Notes: generated by a model from the sequence alone, not told the origin. Shown: positions 11,101-21,996, numbered from the stretch's first letter. The stretch is DNA of 64,000 nucleotides from Curvularia sp. ZM96 (GCA_022457065.1 JAJGBQ010000005.1:186001-250000); one strand, 5' to 3'. Numbers and translations are program-made.

Positions 11101-11677
11101 CGTGGAAGATCTTCAATCTCGTGGAGGAGTGATTGGCATGGTTGGTGACGGCATCAACGATTCTCCGGCTCTCGCATCAGCGGATATTGGTATCGCCCTC
11201 TCTACCGGCACAGACGTCGCCATGGAAGCAGCCTCGATTGTACTGATGACCAACACCGACCTACTGGCTATTCCCGCATCTCTTGTCCTCAGTCGCGCAA
11301 TCTTTTTCCGCATCAAACTCAACCTTGCGTGGGCCTGCATGTACAACTTCATCGGACTTCCTTTCGCAATGGGTTTCTTCCTTCCTTGGGGACTCTCAAT
11401 ACATCCCATGGCTGCGGGCGCGGCAATGGCGAGCTCATCCGTTAGCGTTGTCCTCAGTTCGCTGCACCTCAAGTTCTGGCACAGGCCTAGCTGGATGAAG
11501 CTGAGCGTTCTGGATCCTAGCGCTCCGCTTGATGAGAAGGCCCTAGAGATGGAGAACATGGGTCGCAAGGGTGTTATCAGCTCTGCAAGGGAATGGATTA
11601 GTGACGCATGGGCGGCAAGGAGGAGGAACAAGGAAGAGGCTAGCTACATGCCGTTGAGAGACATGGGAGATCATTGA
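8174..11677 (+). CDS. CCC2: Cu(+)-transporting P1B-type ATPase (Ccc2/ATP7 type)
   Basis: Single-exon gene for a 1167-residue copper pump that in fungi loads copper into secretory-pathway proteins in the Golgi. Start chosen at the CACCATGG context; no ATG exists further upstream in the open frame. Three N-terminal metal-binding HMA domains carry GMTCGAC (Cys pairs near residues 23/26, 121/124 and 210/213). A fourth HMA-like unit (about 280-350) lacks the Cys pair. Then come membrane helices, the TGE actuator loop, the transmembrane CPC ion-binding motif in ACPCALGLATPT (about 717), DKTGT with the phosphorylated Asp (about 760), the SEHP motif of P1B pumps, and GDGINDSPAL (about 992). Length and order match fungal copper ATPases. 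Cellular location is inferred from the family. Confidence 0.95.
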   Translation: MAPSATATAHMATTTLKVEGMTCGACTSAIESGFQGVKGVGNVSVSLVMERAVIQHDPEVITAEEVREIIEDRGFDAEVLSSDLPMSHSADDHFLSDSEDEEEDTKRNISTTTVAVGGMTCGACTSAVEGAFKDVAGVTSFSISLLSERAVIEHDPAVISAEKLAETIEDVGFDAEVLDTVAATPASKKSKKSKQHKTMTTTVAIEGMTCGACTSAVEAGFKDVDGVHQFNISLLANRAVLVHDPSKLTDAQIVEIIEDRGFDAEVVSSVDSSIQQSSSSNSPVQLKIYGLPNSGAAQELEGLLKKRSGITSATVNFGTSRATIQREPQIIGIRAIVETIEAAGYNALVAESEDNNAQLESLAKTKEIQEWRHAVIFSAWFAVPVFLTSMFIPMFLPRFLNFGAIRLIPGLYLGDVLCLVLTIPVQFGIGKRFYVSAYKSLSHGSPTMDVLVVLGTSAAFFFSVFSMIVSVLIPPHTKPTTLFDTSTMLFTFISLGRYLENSAKGQTSKALSNLMSLAPSSTTIYADPIAAAKAAEAWDATEEKSERKSVDGNAAEEKIIPTELIEVGDVVILRPGDKVPADGTVTRGESYLNEAMVTGEAMPILKKKGAPVMAGTVNGNGRLEFVVTRAGRDTQLSQIVRLVQEAQTGRAPIQRVADKVAGYFVPIIITLGLATFVGWMVLSHVLPYPPKVFLDHASGGKFMVCFKLCIAVIVFACPCALGLATPTAVMVGTGVGAEQGILVKGGAALETATKINHIVFDKTGTLTIGQMSVSRTDIQGGWGSAEKKNLWWTLIGLAEMGSEHPIAKAIVLSAKEHLRLGPEDSLDGSVGDFEAVIGKGIIATVEAAISRDRTRYRVLIGNTAFLTSQGVNVPDFVEEPLTPAPTANPRAGPQTHSAGTTTIHTAIGNTYTGTLSMSDTIKPSARACVLALSRLGIKSSIVTGDTSASALVVAAAVGIDPADVHASCAPADKKAIVEDLQSRGGVIGMVGDGINDSPALASADIGIALSTGTDVAMEAASIVLMTNTDLLAIPASLVLSRAIFFRIKLNLAWACMYNFIGLPFAMGFFLPWGLSIHPMAAGAAMASSSVSVVLSSLHLKFWHRPSWMKLSVLDPSAPLDEKALEMENMGRKGVISSAREWISDAWAARRRNKEEASYMPLRDMGDH

Positions 11678-12320
11678 GGAGGAGGATTTCACTGTTTTTA
11701 TTGTTGTTGGTAAAGCGTTTAGGATACCATCCCGTCTTACATATTTCCTTGTTTCCTATTATTAACATTGTTTGGTATTTGTTCAAATCTGTCGAGTCCT
11801 CCCTCTCATGTGACGGTTCTATCCCAGCAAAAAGCAACCCCTCAATGTTGGGCTGCTCTAATTCCTCCGCAGTCTGTGCATTGGCCTACTACACCGCAAG
11901 TCGTGCACCAAGCAAAGACGAATTTTCAAGAACCCGTGTTATGCCAGACATAGTCCAGTGGGTCGTCGACATGTGCGCGTGATTGACGTCGCGAACCGCG
12001 GCCAGGGTCCACCAATTGGCGTCACAAAGATAAGCCAAGAACGTACAACACAACACAGTAGCATTGCGCTATCTCTCGCCGGCGCCGTCCTGACTTTTTC
12101 TTGCGATTTGGAAGTACCTGCGACACGTATGCGATCGTGATCCATACCGGTTTGTTTACGACGATTTTGCGACAAAAGCCCGCCAGCCCGCCGAGATGGG
12201 GAGGAATCGTGCTGTGTCGAACGCCTCGACGCGGAGCAGTGAGCCGCCTTTACAAGTAGGTATGGACAAGAAGAAAGCGGTACAGAAACCGTCCTGAACA
12301 AGTGACAGGAGCTGGGGAGC
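11678..12320. other. intergenic, no gene seen
   Basis: 640 bp between two plus-strand genes: 3' UTR of the copper ATPase and promoter of the Rab gene. Nothing else recognised. Confidence 0.5.
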
Positions 12321-13363
12321 ATGTACGACTACCTGGCCAAGGTGATACTGTTGGGACCCAGCGGTGCTGGCAAGTAAGTTTTGCGATAAAGGCAAGTGTT
12401 TGCTGCAAAGAGACACCAAGTAACTGAACTACATAGATCCTGTCTTCTGCACCGCTTTGTAAAATCAGAGTGTACTAGTCTCGCGCCTCTTTGCGCTGTC
12501 GCACCGGACTGACAACTGCTGCAGGGCGCTCTTTGTCTAGCCAAACCATCGGCGTAGAGTTCTCGTCCAAAATCGTCCACATTGCCGACCGTCGCCGCTC
12601 CCCTTCTTCCTCTGCGTCGCGGAAACGAATGAAACTACAGCTTTGGGACACTGCTGGCACAGAGCGCTTCCGCTCCGTATCGCGATCCTACTACCGCGGG
12701 GCGGCCGGCGCGATATTAGTCTATGATGTGAGCAGTTGGAGGAGCTTCGAGCAGTTACAGACGTTCCTCAACGACGCCCGGGCGCTGGCAGGCCCGAACC
12801 TCACCATTATACTTGCTGGAAACAAGAATGACGTTGAGACTGGGGGAGTGCCCGAGGGCATGAGTGGCAGTCACATTGCAGGAGGAGGGTATTCGAGTTA
12901 TGGCAGTACACCGAGTTCAGAGAGCGGATTACCGCCGCCTACGCCGTCGTCGCAGTCCAGTCGCGGAACGAGCTTCAATACCAACCTACATGCATCGTAC
13001 ACGATAGCCCCCGAGGGCCGCGAGGTTCCTGCCGAAACGGCGTCGCGGTGGGCAGGACAGAACGGCATACCAGTTGCGGTAGAGGTGTCTGCACTCAACG
13101 GAGAGAATGTAGAAGAGCTATTCAATCGGTTGGCGAGGATGATCTTGACGAAGATTGAGCTGGGCGAGATTGATCCTGACGACCCTGCGAGCGGCATACA
13201 GTATGGTGATTTGGGTTGGGATGATGGCGGCGGCAGTATTAAGAGCGGGTTTGGCGACGAAGGCGTCAGGTATCGTAGGAGAGGGAAGAAACCGGGTGCA
13301 TTGAGCGAGTGGGAAGATGTGTTTAGACTGGGTGGAAATAGGCGGAAAAGAGGGTGCTGTTAA
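12321..13363 (+). CDS. Rab4/Ypt4-like small GTPase with an inserted loop
   Basis: Predicted 308-residue Rab GTPase for endosomal membrane traffic. Three exons: 12321-12373, 12437-12471 (35 nt) and 12525-13363; introns of 63 and 53 nt. The first intron splits the P-loop GPSGAGKS. Switch I has TIGVEF, the G3 motif is WDTAGTERF, followed by the Rab4-typical RSYYRGAAGAILVYDV, G4 is GNKND and G5 is VSALNGENVEELF. The C-terminus is Cys-Cys, a double geranylgeranylation site. Two oddities: Thr75 sits where nearly all Rabs have the catalytic Gln, and about 60 Gly/Ser-rich residues are inserted between G4 and G5, making the protein about 100 residues longer than Rab4. Assignment to Rab4/Ypt4 rests on the switch II region and is good but not proven. 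Confidence 0.88.
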
Positions 13364-14271
13364 GAGCAACCTGGGTTCGACTCAAACTGAGAAGAGCACC
13401 AAGATAGGGTACATGACGGGTTCGAATATTTTGCTGCAGGTGTTTTCTAATGATGGAAGGGTTTCATTTCAGCGTGTTGTTCTCGGTCGCGTAGCAGTTA
13501 CATCCTCTGGTTTTAGACAGCATACCCCCCTAAGTTTTGTTTGTCCCTTACAGTATAATAAAGAGATGGCTTTTTGGCGAATTCCCCATTGCGTATTACG
13601 ACCATCACATGTCAGATGGCTGCTAACTGCCAGGCCCAATCGGGCGATTTAGCGCCCGGCTCGATCGCCGCGACGATGTCGTCACTCAACGTTCCGATGC
13701 CAACACCACATCGCGCCGCGTCTAGTATCTGCTGGAATGCTCCTCGCAGCGAGTCGAATGCTTCTTGGTGGTCATGCAAGAAGAAAAGCAAAAAGAAACC
13801 CGCTTCTTCGCCTTCCAATTACCATAGGACACGACGAGGGAAATCCGCATCGGTGTCGCCGGAACGCGTCCGAAACCTCGGTCTAGAATCTCCTTGGTTT
13901 GCCACAAGCACAGGTCGTCTCACTGGTCGAATTCGGTGTGTGTCGCGTGCCTCGGGACATGTTCCTGGCAGTAGCGCAAGAAAATTGCCATGCGGCTTTT
14001 GCATTTGCGTCACCGGTGTGTCGTATGCGTATTTCCCAGTGTTTCCGTCTTCGATTCTCCCCTTCTTCGCAATCGCACGTTCTTCTCTCTCTAGACCACT
14101 GTCGCTTTTAATACTTTTATACTAGATTTCTCTTACGTGATATTCGATTAATATCCATTACTTGACGCATTTCACGCCACGTTGTCGCTCTCACGCACGT
14201 TTAGATCTCTTGCTCGCGCTCTCCCTTCGCGCATACAGTTGGGTGCAGCTACTTCGCTCGCGACAGACAAT
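13364..14271. other. intergenic, no gene seen
   Basis: About 0.9 kb. It holds the 3' flank of the Rab gene and the promoter of the lipase gene, with CT-rich stretches near 14060-14110. A frame open upstream of 14272 begins only with TTG and is not taken as coding. Confidence 0.5.
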
Positions 14272-15903
14272 ATGACCTGGCTTCATCGGTTGAACCCCAC
14301 ACCGGCATTTCCGGCGCATACGGGCCCGTACAAGGTCGGCTCGATAGATGTAGAGATACCTGCGAGCGACCTGGAGAGCCCCAGTGCGAATGCGCCTCCC
14401 ACGGAGTTGCCCACAGTTGCCTTTCGCGTCTTCTACCCGTGCAAGCAGGATAGTAATGAGAGGGCGGTAAGATGGATACCGAGTCCGCAGCGCGAGTATG
14501 TCAGTGCGTATGCGAGGTTTCTGGGCGCAAATAGTGCGTTTGCTGGAGTATTCTCGTAAGTATTCAAAGGGTTCTTGCGCCCTGGAACAGAGCTGACTGA
14601 AAGCAGGCTTTTGCCCCAGTTGCTGTATTACATTTCCATGCCCGTACACCAGAACGCCGAACTCCTTGCGCCGCCACCAAAATCCGATCGATGGCCTGTC
14701 ATGGTCTTCTCACACGGCCTGGGTGGCACTAGAAACGCTTACTCGCACATTTGCGGATCGATAGCGAGCCATGGAGTTGTGGTTGTGGCGGCAGACCACC
14801 GTGATGGCAGCTCGCCTCTGTCTATCCACCATACGCCCGAAGAGAAGGAGAAGGTGAAGCGAGTGGAGTACAGGTCGATTGCGCATAAGCCCAGCACAGA
14901 AACGTACCAAGCAAGAGACGAGCAATTGCGGATACGGCTATGGGAGCTTGGAATGATACACGATGCGTTATTGAAGATTGACGAGGGTCGACAGTTGAAG
15001 AATGTTGCGCAAGACCAGCCCAAAGGAAAGAGTCTGTTGAGCATGTTCTCAGGTCTGCTCAACATTCATGAACCAGGTGCTGTGAGCTTCGCAGGACACT
15101 CTTTTGGCGCATGCACCATGATTCAGTTCGTCAAGTCGGTCTACTATCGGCCTCGAGAACAGATTCCAGGTTACAAGCCGCTATACACTCCTTCCGAGGA
15201 CTCGAGTATTGTTCGCCAGGTTACGCCCGCTACCTCCGTCACTCTGCTCGACCTGTGGACGCTACCAATCCAGAGTCCAGACACCGCATGGCTGCGAAGC
15301 CAACCAATGCCATGCTACGATTCCCCCACCGGCGGCAAGAACCTCCTTGCCATTGCCTCCGAAGGCTTCTTCAATTGGGCTTCTAACTTCCAAGAAACGA
15401 AGCGTGTCCTCGCTAAGCCATTACCCTCGCGCTCCAAGTACGCAAACCAGCCCGGCCCACATATCTTTTACCCCATCGCTTCGGCCCATCTCTCACAGAG
15501 CGACTTCGGTGTCTTGTTTCCCTGGGTAACAACAAAGTTCTTTGGTGCCAAGGAGCCCGAACGCGTGCTCAGACTCAACACTCGTGCTATATTGCAGGTT
15601 CTGCGTGAAAATGGTATCCGCGTTGCTAATACTAGTGCTGCGGACCTTGAGCTGGAGGACCAGACAACGAGTCAAGCCAACGACACGGCGATTCTAAGTC
15701 GCACGAAAGATAGTGTCCGCGGATGGATCAATGTGGCTGTGGATGTGGAGGGCGGTATTGATCTTGCTGGGGTGGACAGAGTAGAGGGTAAGGCGCTGGT
15801 TGGGACGCCGATGGAGAAGGTAGGGGCTGAGGGGAAGGGACCGGGAGATGCGATGGTGGAGGGAGAGGCGTTGGGGCAGGTCGTGGAGGAGAAGGAGAGG
15901 TGA
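14272..15903 (+). CDS. PAF-acetylhydrolase-like lipase (group VII phospholipase A2 fold)
   Basis: Predicted 526-residue alpha/beta hydrolase of the platelet-activating-factor acetylhydrolase family, which releases short or oxidised acyl groups from phospholipids. Exons 14272-14555 and 14607-15903 with a 51-nt intron (GTAAGT...CTGAC...CAG). Start taken at the first ATG (MTWLHRLNPTP), which begins like fungal members. Motifs: VMVFSHGLGG (oxyanion region), AADHRDGSSP, the nucleophile elbow GHSFGA with Ser260, and SAHLSQSDFGVLFPW holding the likely catalytic His. The last 80 residues are a Glu/Gly-rich extension without clear fold. No signal peptide is visible, so it is probably intracellular. 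Confidence 0.88.
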
Positions 15904-16579
15904 GCTAGTGTAAGAGAAGGAAGAAGCGTATTTTTTGGTTGTACATCTTTGATACCTGGGTTTATATACGATAGTCATGACAGAGCGGAATTTACTATTT
16001 GAGGCTTACTTGCTTTGTTTGTTGCGTGGTGCGAGTGAGACGCAGGCGATAGACGGGCTGCTTGGTTCTATTGCGGTTGGCAGCTTTACTAGTGTGACTT
16101 GTGAGCGGTCTTGTAAGGTAATTCTGTGGTGAAGGTACTGCGTACTTTGCGTTGATCTCGTGGTTCACATCGTAACTACCTAGTTAAGAACCAGTAAGAA
16201 TAGTCACGGTTACTTGAACAATCTTTGAGCATTCGGACCTCACTACTTGACTTACGTCTACGATATCACTCACTTCTGATATCCACACATGCTTGCAATT
16301 GACATACGAGGCACGTTAGGTTCTATATCTTCTGCGGATGGCACTCTTTTCTAGGTAAGACATCAGTTGCACGGTCAGCTAAGCAAAACCACGCACAATA
16401 CGAGCTATCACTCTATATTTTTCCAGTCTCACGGCTTACTTCGTCTGGTCTCACTTACTCCGTTTGCTGTTTTGTTTGTTTACCCGTCACTCACTTGCGT
16501 CTAGCCTTAAATACAACAAACACCATCCATCTCACTACACAATCGATGCAACCAAAGCAACCGACTCAACCGAGTCAAA
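15904..16579. other. intergenic, promoter of the SRA gene
   Basis: 676 bp between two tandem genes. The downstream part carries CT-rich sequence and an A/T-rich element (CCTTAAATACAAC near 16505) about 70 bp before the SRA gene start. No gene seen. Confidence 0.5.
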
Positions 16580-18124
16580 ATGACAGAATCTAATCAACCG
16601 TATAACATTCAGTCACTGAAGGATGCAGCACGAAACTCAATCAAAGCATCGGGTATCAACCCAAATGAAGCACTCGCATTAAGGCTGCGCGATGCAAAAA
16701 AGCAGGCGGAGGCAGGCAGCAACCAGCATAAAGAGGCGATGCGTGTCCTAGCGAAGAAGTTGTCAGAGTTGCAGCCAAAGAAAGTGCTGAACCCGCCGAG
16801 TAGACCTGAGCAGAGTAGCAGCGGAAAAGGCATTGAGAAAGAAGCCGCAGAAGTGACGGCGATACCCAGTGTGGCGACACCCAAAGTCATACCAACCTCT
16901 GGGGAAAAAAAGAGAAAGGCTGCTGTGATGACAAGATCGCCAGACAAGCGCCAGGAGAAGAAAGTAAAGGCACGCGTGGAGCGGAAGCAGGTCGTGGAGA
17001 AGACTCAGCCTGTGAAAGAGACAGTGCGCCAACCACAGAAGACGGCAACAAAGAAAGATCCAAAATTCAAGGGAAAAGAAACCGCGCCTTCGAAGACAGT
17101 AGTCATGTCTGCGGATGATACAGAGAAGTATACTCTACTGTCTAAGCTACCAGACTGGTACACCTCTATCTCTATGGATAGCCTAGCTATGAAACAGATC
17201 TCCAAAAGGCGTCCAGCTGCTCTCACCGAACTCGACTCCCTGAAAGCCCTCGTTCAGCAATGTGAACGCGCTAGGTCTAAGAAATCCCTCTCCGACCTCT
17301 ACGACAAGCTGCGTGATGTAGTCCATAGAGCCGAGATCACTCTCACTATAACGCCCGAGATACTGCGCAAAGCAAACATGCTGAGTCCTCAGTCTGGCCT
17401 CCCTCGCATCTTCCAACCTTCCGCAAACTTCCCACCAGACCTCAAAGCAGACAGCTACCAACTCTACAAGCGCTGGTCCACCGGCGATCTCGAGCAGTCC
17501 CTCCTCCGCGGCATCGTCAGCACCAAGTCCCACTCGCGTAACAGCGACAGCATCGACAAGGCCTACCGATCCCAATTCTCCCCCTCCTACAAGTACATCG
17601 GACACGGCCCGCTCATCCAAGGCCAATGGTGGCCAACGCAACTCTGCGCCCTGCGAGACGGCGCCCACGGCGCGCCTCAAGGCGGCATCTGCGGGAGCTC
17701 CGAACAAGGCGCCTATTCCATTGTCTTATCCTCTGGAGTCGGCTACAACGACACCGACGACGGCGACACAATCTACTACTCCGGCACCCCGGGCTCCAAC
17801 GGCGAGGCTACAGAGAATACAAAGTACCTGCTTATCTCCCTCGAAACCGGCCATCCCGTCCGCGTCCTGCGCTCGTCGCAGCTACCGAAGGGCAACCCGT
17901 ATAGGCCGCAACGGGGACTCAGGTACGACGGGTTGTATACGGTGGTAGATGTCAAGTTGCTGGATGAGGAGAAGGCGATGCATAGGTTTCGGCTTGAGAG
18001 GTGCAAGGGACAGGTGGGGATTAGGTATCAGGGGAAGGGGGCGAGACCGACGGAATATGAGGTTAAGGAGTATGAAAGGTTGAAGGATGAAGGGGCGTGG
18101 AGGGTTAGTAGTGGGGAAAGTTGA
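16580..18124 (+). CDS. YDG/SRA-domain protein (modified-cytosine reader type)
   Basis: Single-exon gene, 514 residues, ATG in AAAATGAC context. Residues 1-180 are Lys/Arg-rich and low complexity, probably nuclear and DNA-contacting. Residues 185-335 form a helical region of unknown fold. Residues about 337-478 are an SRA (SET- and RING-associated) domain: GHGPLIQGQWWPTQL, GGICGSSEQGAYSIVLSSG, the DGDTIYYSGTPG segment and the YDG signature in LRYDGLYTVVD. In animals and plants SRA domains flip out and bind 5-methylcytosine or hydroxymethylcytosine; a protein with SRA but no RING, PHD or SET part is typical of fungi, and its role there is unclear. Domain identity is firm, function is inference. 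Confidence 0.87.
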   Translation: MTESNQPYNIQSLKDAARNSIKASGINPNEALALRLRDAKKQAEAGSNQHKEAMRVLAKKLSELQPKKVLNPPSRPEQSSSGKGIEKEAAEVTAIPSVATPKVIPTSGEKKRKAAVMTRSPDKRQEKKVKARVERKQVVEKTQPVKETVRQPQKTATKKDPKFKGKETAPSKTVVMSADDTEKYTLLSKLPDWYTSISMDSLAMKQISKRRPAALTELDSLKALVQQCERARSKKSLSDLYDKLRDVVHRAEITLTITPEILRKANMLSPQSGLPRIFQPSANFPPDLKADSYQLYKRWSTGDLEQSLLRGIVSTKSHSRNSDSIDKAYRSQFSPSYKYIGHGPLIQGQWWPTQLCALRDGAHGAPQGGICGSSEQGAYSIVLSSGVGYNDTDDGDTIYYSGTPGSNGEATENTKYLLISLETGHPVRVLRSSQLPKGNPYRPQRGLRYDGLYTVVDVKLLDEEKAMHRFRLERCKGQVGIRYQGKGARPTEYEVKEYERLKDEGAWRVSSGES

Positions 18125-18524
18125 AGCGGTGGACGAGAGGAGTGGTAAATGGGACTTTGGACCGACTGCGATGATGGAAGCGTATTAGAAAAGAGAGTCT
18201 TTTCTTATTCAAGGGAGGATATGTATTATTAGCTATTCTGTTTTAGTAACCGGAATGGTTAGTTTTGTTCCATTTACAAAGTTAGAGGTCGCCTTCGTGA
18301 CTATGTAGTACTAGTGAACAGACTAGCACTCTTCAGTCCCTCTCTGTACATGCAGTGGAGTTGGAGCTTTAAGTATTGTAGCAGCAAGCTGTTTTAAAAG
18401 AAGAAAACCAAATGACAACATAAATGCGATTATCCTGTCGCATTTACACTAAACCTATGCTAGATTTACGTCTTATACCCGTTACTGTTTTCCAAACCCC
18501 AAAATAAAGTACACACTAGTTTCC
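18125..18524. other. short convergent intergenic region
   Basis: 400 bp between the 3' ends of the SRA gene and NOC2, AT-rich as expected for two facing terminators. Nothing else seen. Confidence 0.5.
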
Positions 18525-20914
18525 CTACTCGTCATCACTCTCCTCCTCGTCATCCTCCATGTCCACATCCTCGTCGCTCATATCCTCAACATCAATACCG
18601 TCCTCTTCGTCTTCCTCCTCATCAGACTCATCATCGAACTCTCCATTCCTCTGTCCCTCCTTCTCTGCCTCCTTCCTCTTCTTGTCCTCCGTCTTGCGCG
18701 CATCCTCCAGCATCTTCTGCTTCTGCTCTCTGCTCTTTCGCTGGCCTGCCACGAAAGCACCCAGAGGACTCTTCTCCCAGTCTACATCCTTCAAGAAACC
18801 CTCAACGCCCGCACGGTTATTGGGCGCAAACTCGACCTTGTTGCGCTTCTCCTCAACCCAGCGCGAATTGGCCTCAAGCTTCTGCACGAGAAGGGCAAGC
18901 ATGGAAGATACCTTGTTGTTCTTGTTGCCGCTGCTCTTCTTAGTCATAGCCTTTACCCATCGCTTGAGCATGACAATGACGGGGAGCGCGAGTTCGGGGA
19001 AAGCAATGTTCTTAGTCCATAGGACGAAGAATTCAGAGAGAAGCTCTGAGACTTGTTCGCCAATGCCGTCCTGGTAGACCCGTGTCCGTAGGAAAGCTTT
19101 GGTCGCGCGGATGCTGACGTTGAAGTCGAGCGCCTTGAGAGTGCTAGGCTTCGGGGGCTTCTTCATTTCGGCCGAGTTCAGGACTTCGACCAGGGCAGGC
19201 GCCAGAGGAATATATGTTGATGTTGCCTGGGAGATGCGGAGGAGGGACCGCACCAGCTGGAATCGGAGAGGGAAGTACTGCGACGTGGGAATGAGGCGCA
19301 TGGCTCCCAGAGTAACTTGAACAACAGGGTAGATGAGCGGTCGTAGTGGCGATGGTTTTCCAGCTTCGGCTTCCCGGAGAGACTCGCAGTGCATGGAGAC
19401 AACGCGCGACCAAAAGTCGAGCGAGTGGATATACTGCCAGTTGTATACTGTCTTATAAGAGTCTTTTGTCTTGTTTGTGATGCTTGTCCGCAGATGAATC
19501 GCGAGTTGACGGATGAAGCCAAAGCCGGTCGTGTAGCCTACTGTTGGATCGATGCCCCAGAGTTCAGCCGCCGTGTTCTTCATTAGATTGATGCCCTGTA
19601 CGTTATGGACTGTAGTGTTTCTTGCGCCTTTTACGAGACCTTGATACGTTTGCTTCAGGACAGCCTCACGGAGACTTGGGTCGGCAATAACCATCAGCCG
19701 TCGCAAAACGAGAAAGGCCGACACTCGGGTGCTGTCATTGTTTGCACTATCGGCCCACACAGCGGCGACGGAGCGTGTGACCTCACGGATGATCTTCTTA
19801 AACGATAGAACATATGGGAGAATGCTTGTCAAGGAATCTAAAGTCATCATCAATGTCTTCGCATCGGCCAAGTTCTCGAGCAGGTGGTGCATCGAGACGG
19901 TGTGCGACTTGAGAAGCGGCGTGAGGGTGCGGAACTTCTTTGTGTCGGTGGGGACGCGACTAGTTTTGTTAGTGATGGCACTGAAGCACTGTGGTGGTCT
20001 ACCTACACTTTGCCGCCAGCGCTCTCCTTGATAGGCAGGTGATGTTCAAGCACCTTGGGTACCATCTGAAGAGTCGTTACTTGGACCTGGTGATATACTA
20101 CGCGCAGTTAGCATTAATACGCCACTAGAATTCGGCAAGGTGGCATACCATCTGGATCTGTGATCGAGTACTTGTAAGACTTTCCACCGTCCTCGTCGTT
20201 CATATGGGCCGCAGAGCGGAATGCGAGGACAATCTCCTTCATTGCGCGAAGAGACTGCTTTGATTCCATCGAGGCTTTCCATTTCTGGACAGTCTTGATG
20301 CTGAGGTCGTTGCCTGTGGTCTCTGGCTCGTCGGCCTTTTGCTTCTTTCGCGGCGTTGCCTCGTCTTCACTAGCAGAGAGAGAATCAATCTCAGCCAGGT
20401 CGGCGTCTTCAGCAAAGTCCAAAAGTTCCGCATCGTTCTCCTTGAGGTATTTGTAGAACTCGGGGTCCTTCTCTGCCAGCCCAGCAAGTTGTTCCTTGTG
20501 GGTATCCATGTCGTCGCCCGATTCGCTCTCGGATCCAGAATCGTCAGCGCTGCCAGAAGCCTCTGCCATTTCCTCGTCGGAACCTTCTGAAGCATTCTCT
20601 TCGACGGGTGTGCGTTTCCGCTTGCCAGTCTTTGGCTTGGTCTTCTTGCTCATTTGGGGAATCTCGAAGCCACCCTGGAAGAATTGGTCCATGGACATCT
20701 CGCCCAGATTATCGTCCTTCGCACTCGTCTTGAGCTTCTTGGCTGCTATCTCTGCCTCGACGTCGTCGGCGCGCGCATTGTCTCTGGCCTTGCGCTCTTT
20801 CTTCTTGGCGTCCATCTGCTTGCGCTGCTTGATCTTGGCGACATCTTTGCGGCGTTTGATGGTGTCGCCGAGCTTGTCCTTTTGGAACTTCTTTGTCGCC
20901 TTGGACACGGGCAT
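18525..20914 (-). CDS. NOC2: nucleolar complex protein 2 (Noc2), 60S ribosome export
   Basis: Predicted 763-residue Noc2 homologue; Noc2 pairs with Noc1 or Noc3 to mature and export pre-60S particles. Minus strand, exons 20914-20149, 20097-20007 and 19959-18525, introns of 51 and 47 nt; joins read DPDGVYHQVQV and GGKVRVPTDTKK in frame. The N-terminus is Lys-rich with acidic stretches. The Noc2 core follows: PPTD-type entry (VPTDTKKFRTLTPLL), KGARNTTVHNVQGINLMKN, YNWQYIHSLDFWSRVV, and the terminal LKDVDWEKSPLGAFV. The last 50 residues are almost entirely Asp/Glu. Family match is strong along the whole length. Confidence 0.93.
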
Positions 20915-21183
20915 CTCGGCGGGATTGGGGGGATTCCGTGGTGGGGAGGGTGTTGTTGGCCCGGCGAGCAGCTGGTGGTTGAAAAACTTGGGCGCTCGAA
21001 AAAGTTCCCAGCGCTAAGGGACCCTGCAACCACTAGCGCCTTCCCCACGCCATGAACGCTTCCGCCGCCGCCGCAACACCGTCAGCAAGCTCGCAGTCAG
21101 CAGTCTAGGCAGCAACTACTATAACTACGACTACGACTCGGATCCGGGCTCTGACTCCACCTTCAACTCAATTGACCGCCGCC
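20915..21183. promoter_or_regulatory. shared divergent promoter of NOC2 and VPS28
   Basis: Only 269 bp separate the start codons of two divergent housekeeping genes, so both promoters and both 5' UTRs must fit here. The VPS28 start has the context GCCGCCATG. No TATA-type element stands out. Confidence 0.6.
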
Positions 21184-21996
21184 ATGTACAACACCAGACC
21201 TCTGGCCTACGCGCCGACGCCCTACATCCCGCGCTCCAATCTGTCCGCGACCATCAATCTCGACGAGGTATGACGCGCCTCGGGCCCACCATGCCAGGCA
21301 CCCGTTACTGACTGGCTGTCTAGGAAGTAAAGCTCTCAACCACTAGCGCCGAGCGTGACCTGAATGACTCTCTCGCCGAAATATACAGCATCATTGTCAC
21401 CCTGGATGCTGTCGAGAAAGCCTACCTGAAGGACTCGATTGCCGAAGCCGACTACACCGAGACATGCAGCCGGCTGATGAAGCAGTACAAGTCCAACCTT
21501 GCCAATGACGCAGTTGCACGAGCATTTGGTGACTTGGATCAATTCGCCAGGGAGTGGCATGTATGTCAACAGGCTGCTTGTCGTCTGTTCTGAGCTGACA
21601 ACACACCAGATGGAATGTCCGAGGGCCGTCGAGCGATTGCGTGTCGGCATACCCGCTACCGTCGAACAAGGTCCGTCAAGGCCAGCCCAACAAGGCGACT
21701 ATGCCGATGCGACACTGGTAGTCAATGCGACCGAAACCTTCATTACACTGTTGGATGCCATAAAGATTGGGCTGGTTGAGAAGGACACTCTACACCCGCT
21801 CCTCGTAGAAATCATACAGGCAGTCAACAAGGTCACTGACGTCGATTTTGAGAGCAAGGGCAAGATTGTCCAGTGGCTGATCACGTTGAACCAAATGCGC
21901 GCAGCCGACAAGCTCAATGACGACCAAGCGCGTGAGTTCCAGTTTGACATGGACCAGGCATATTATGGATTCAAGAGCACGCTGAAGAAGGCTTGA
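21184..21996 (+). CDS. VPS28: ESCRT-I subunit VPS28
   Basis: Predicted 235-residue VPS28, part of ESCRT-I, which sorts ubiquitinated cargo into multivesicular bodies. Exons 21184-21267, 21324-21560 and 21610-21996; introns of 56 and 49 nt. The N-terminal core begins INLDEEVKLSTTSAERDLND, with ETCSRLMKQYKSNLANDAV after it. The C-terminal four-helix domain includes VNKVTDVDFESKGKIVQWL and ends FDMDQAYYGFKSTLKKA, which links to ESCRT-II in other fungi. Full length for the family. It shares a short promoter with NOC2 and is followed by EFM2 after only 116 bp. Confidence 0.93.
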
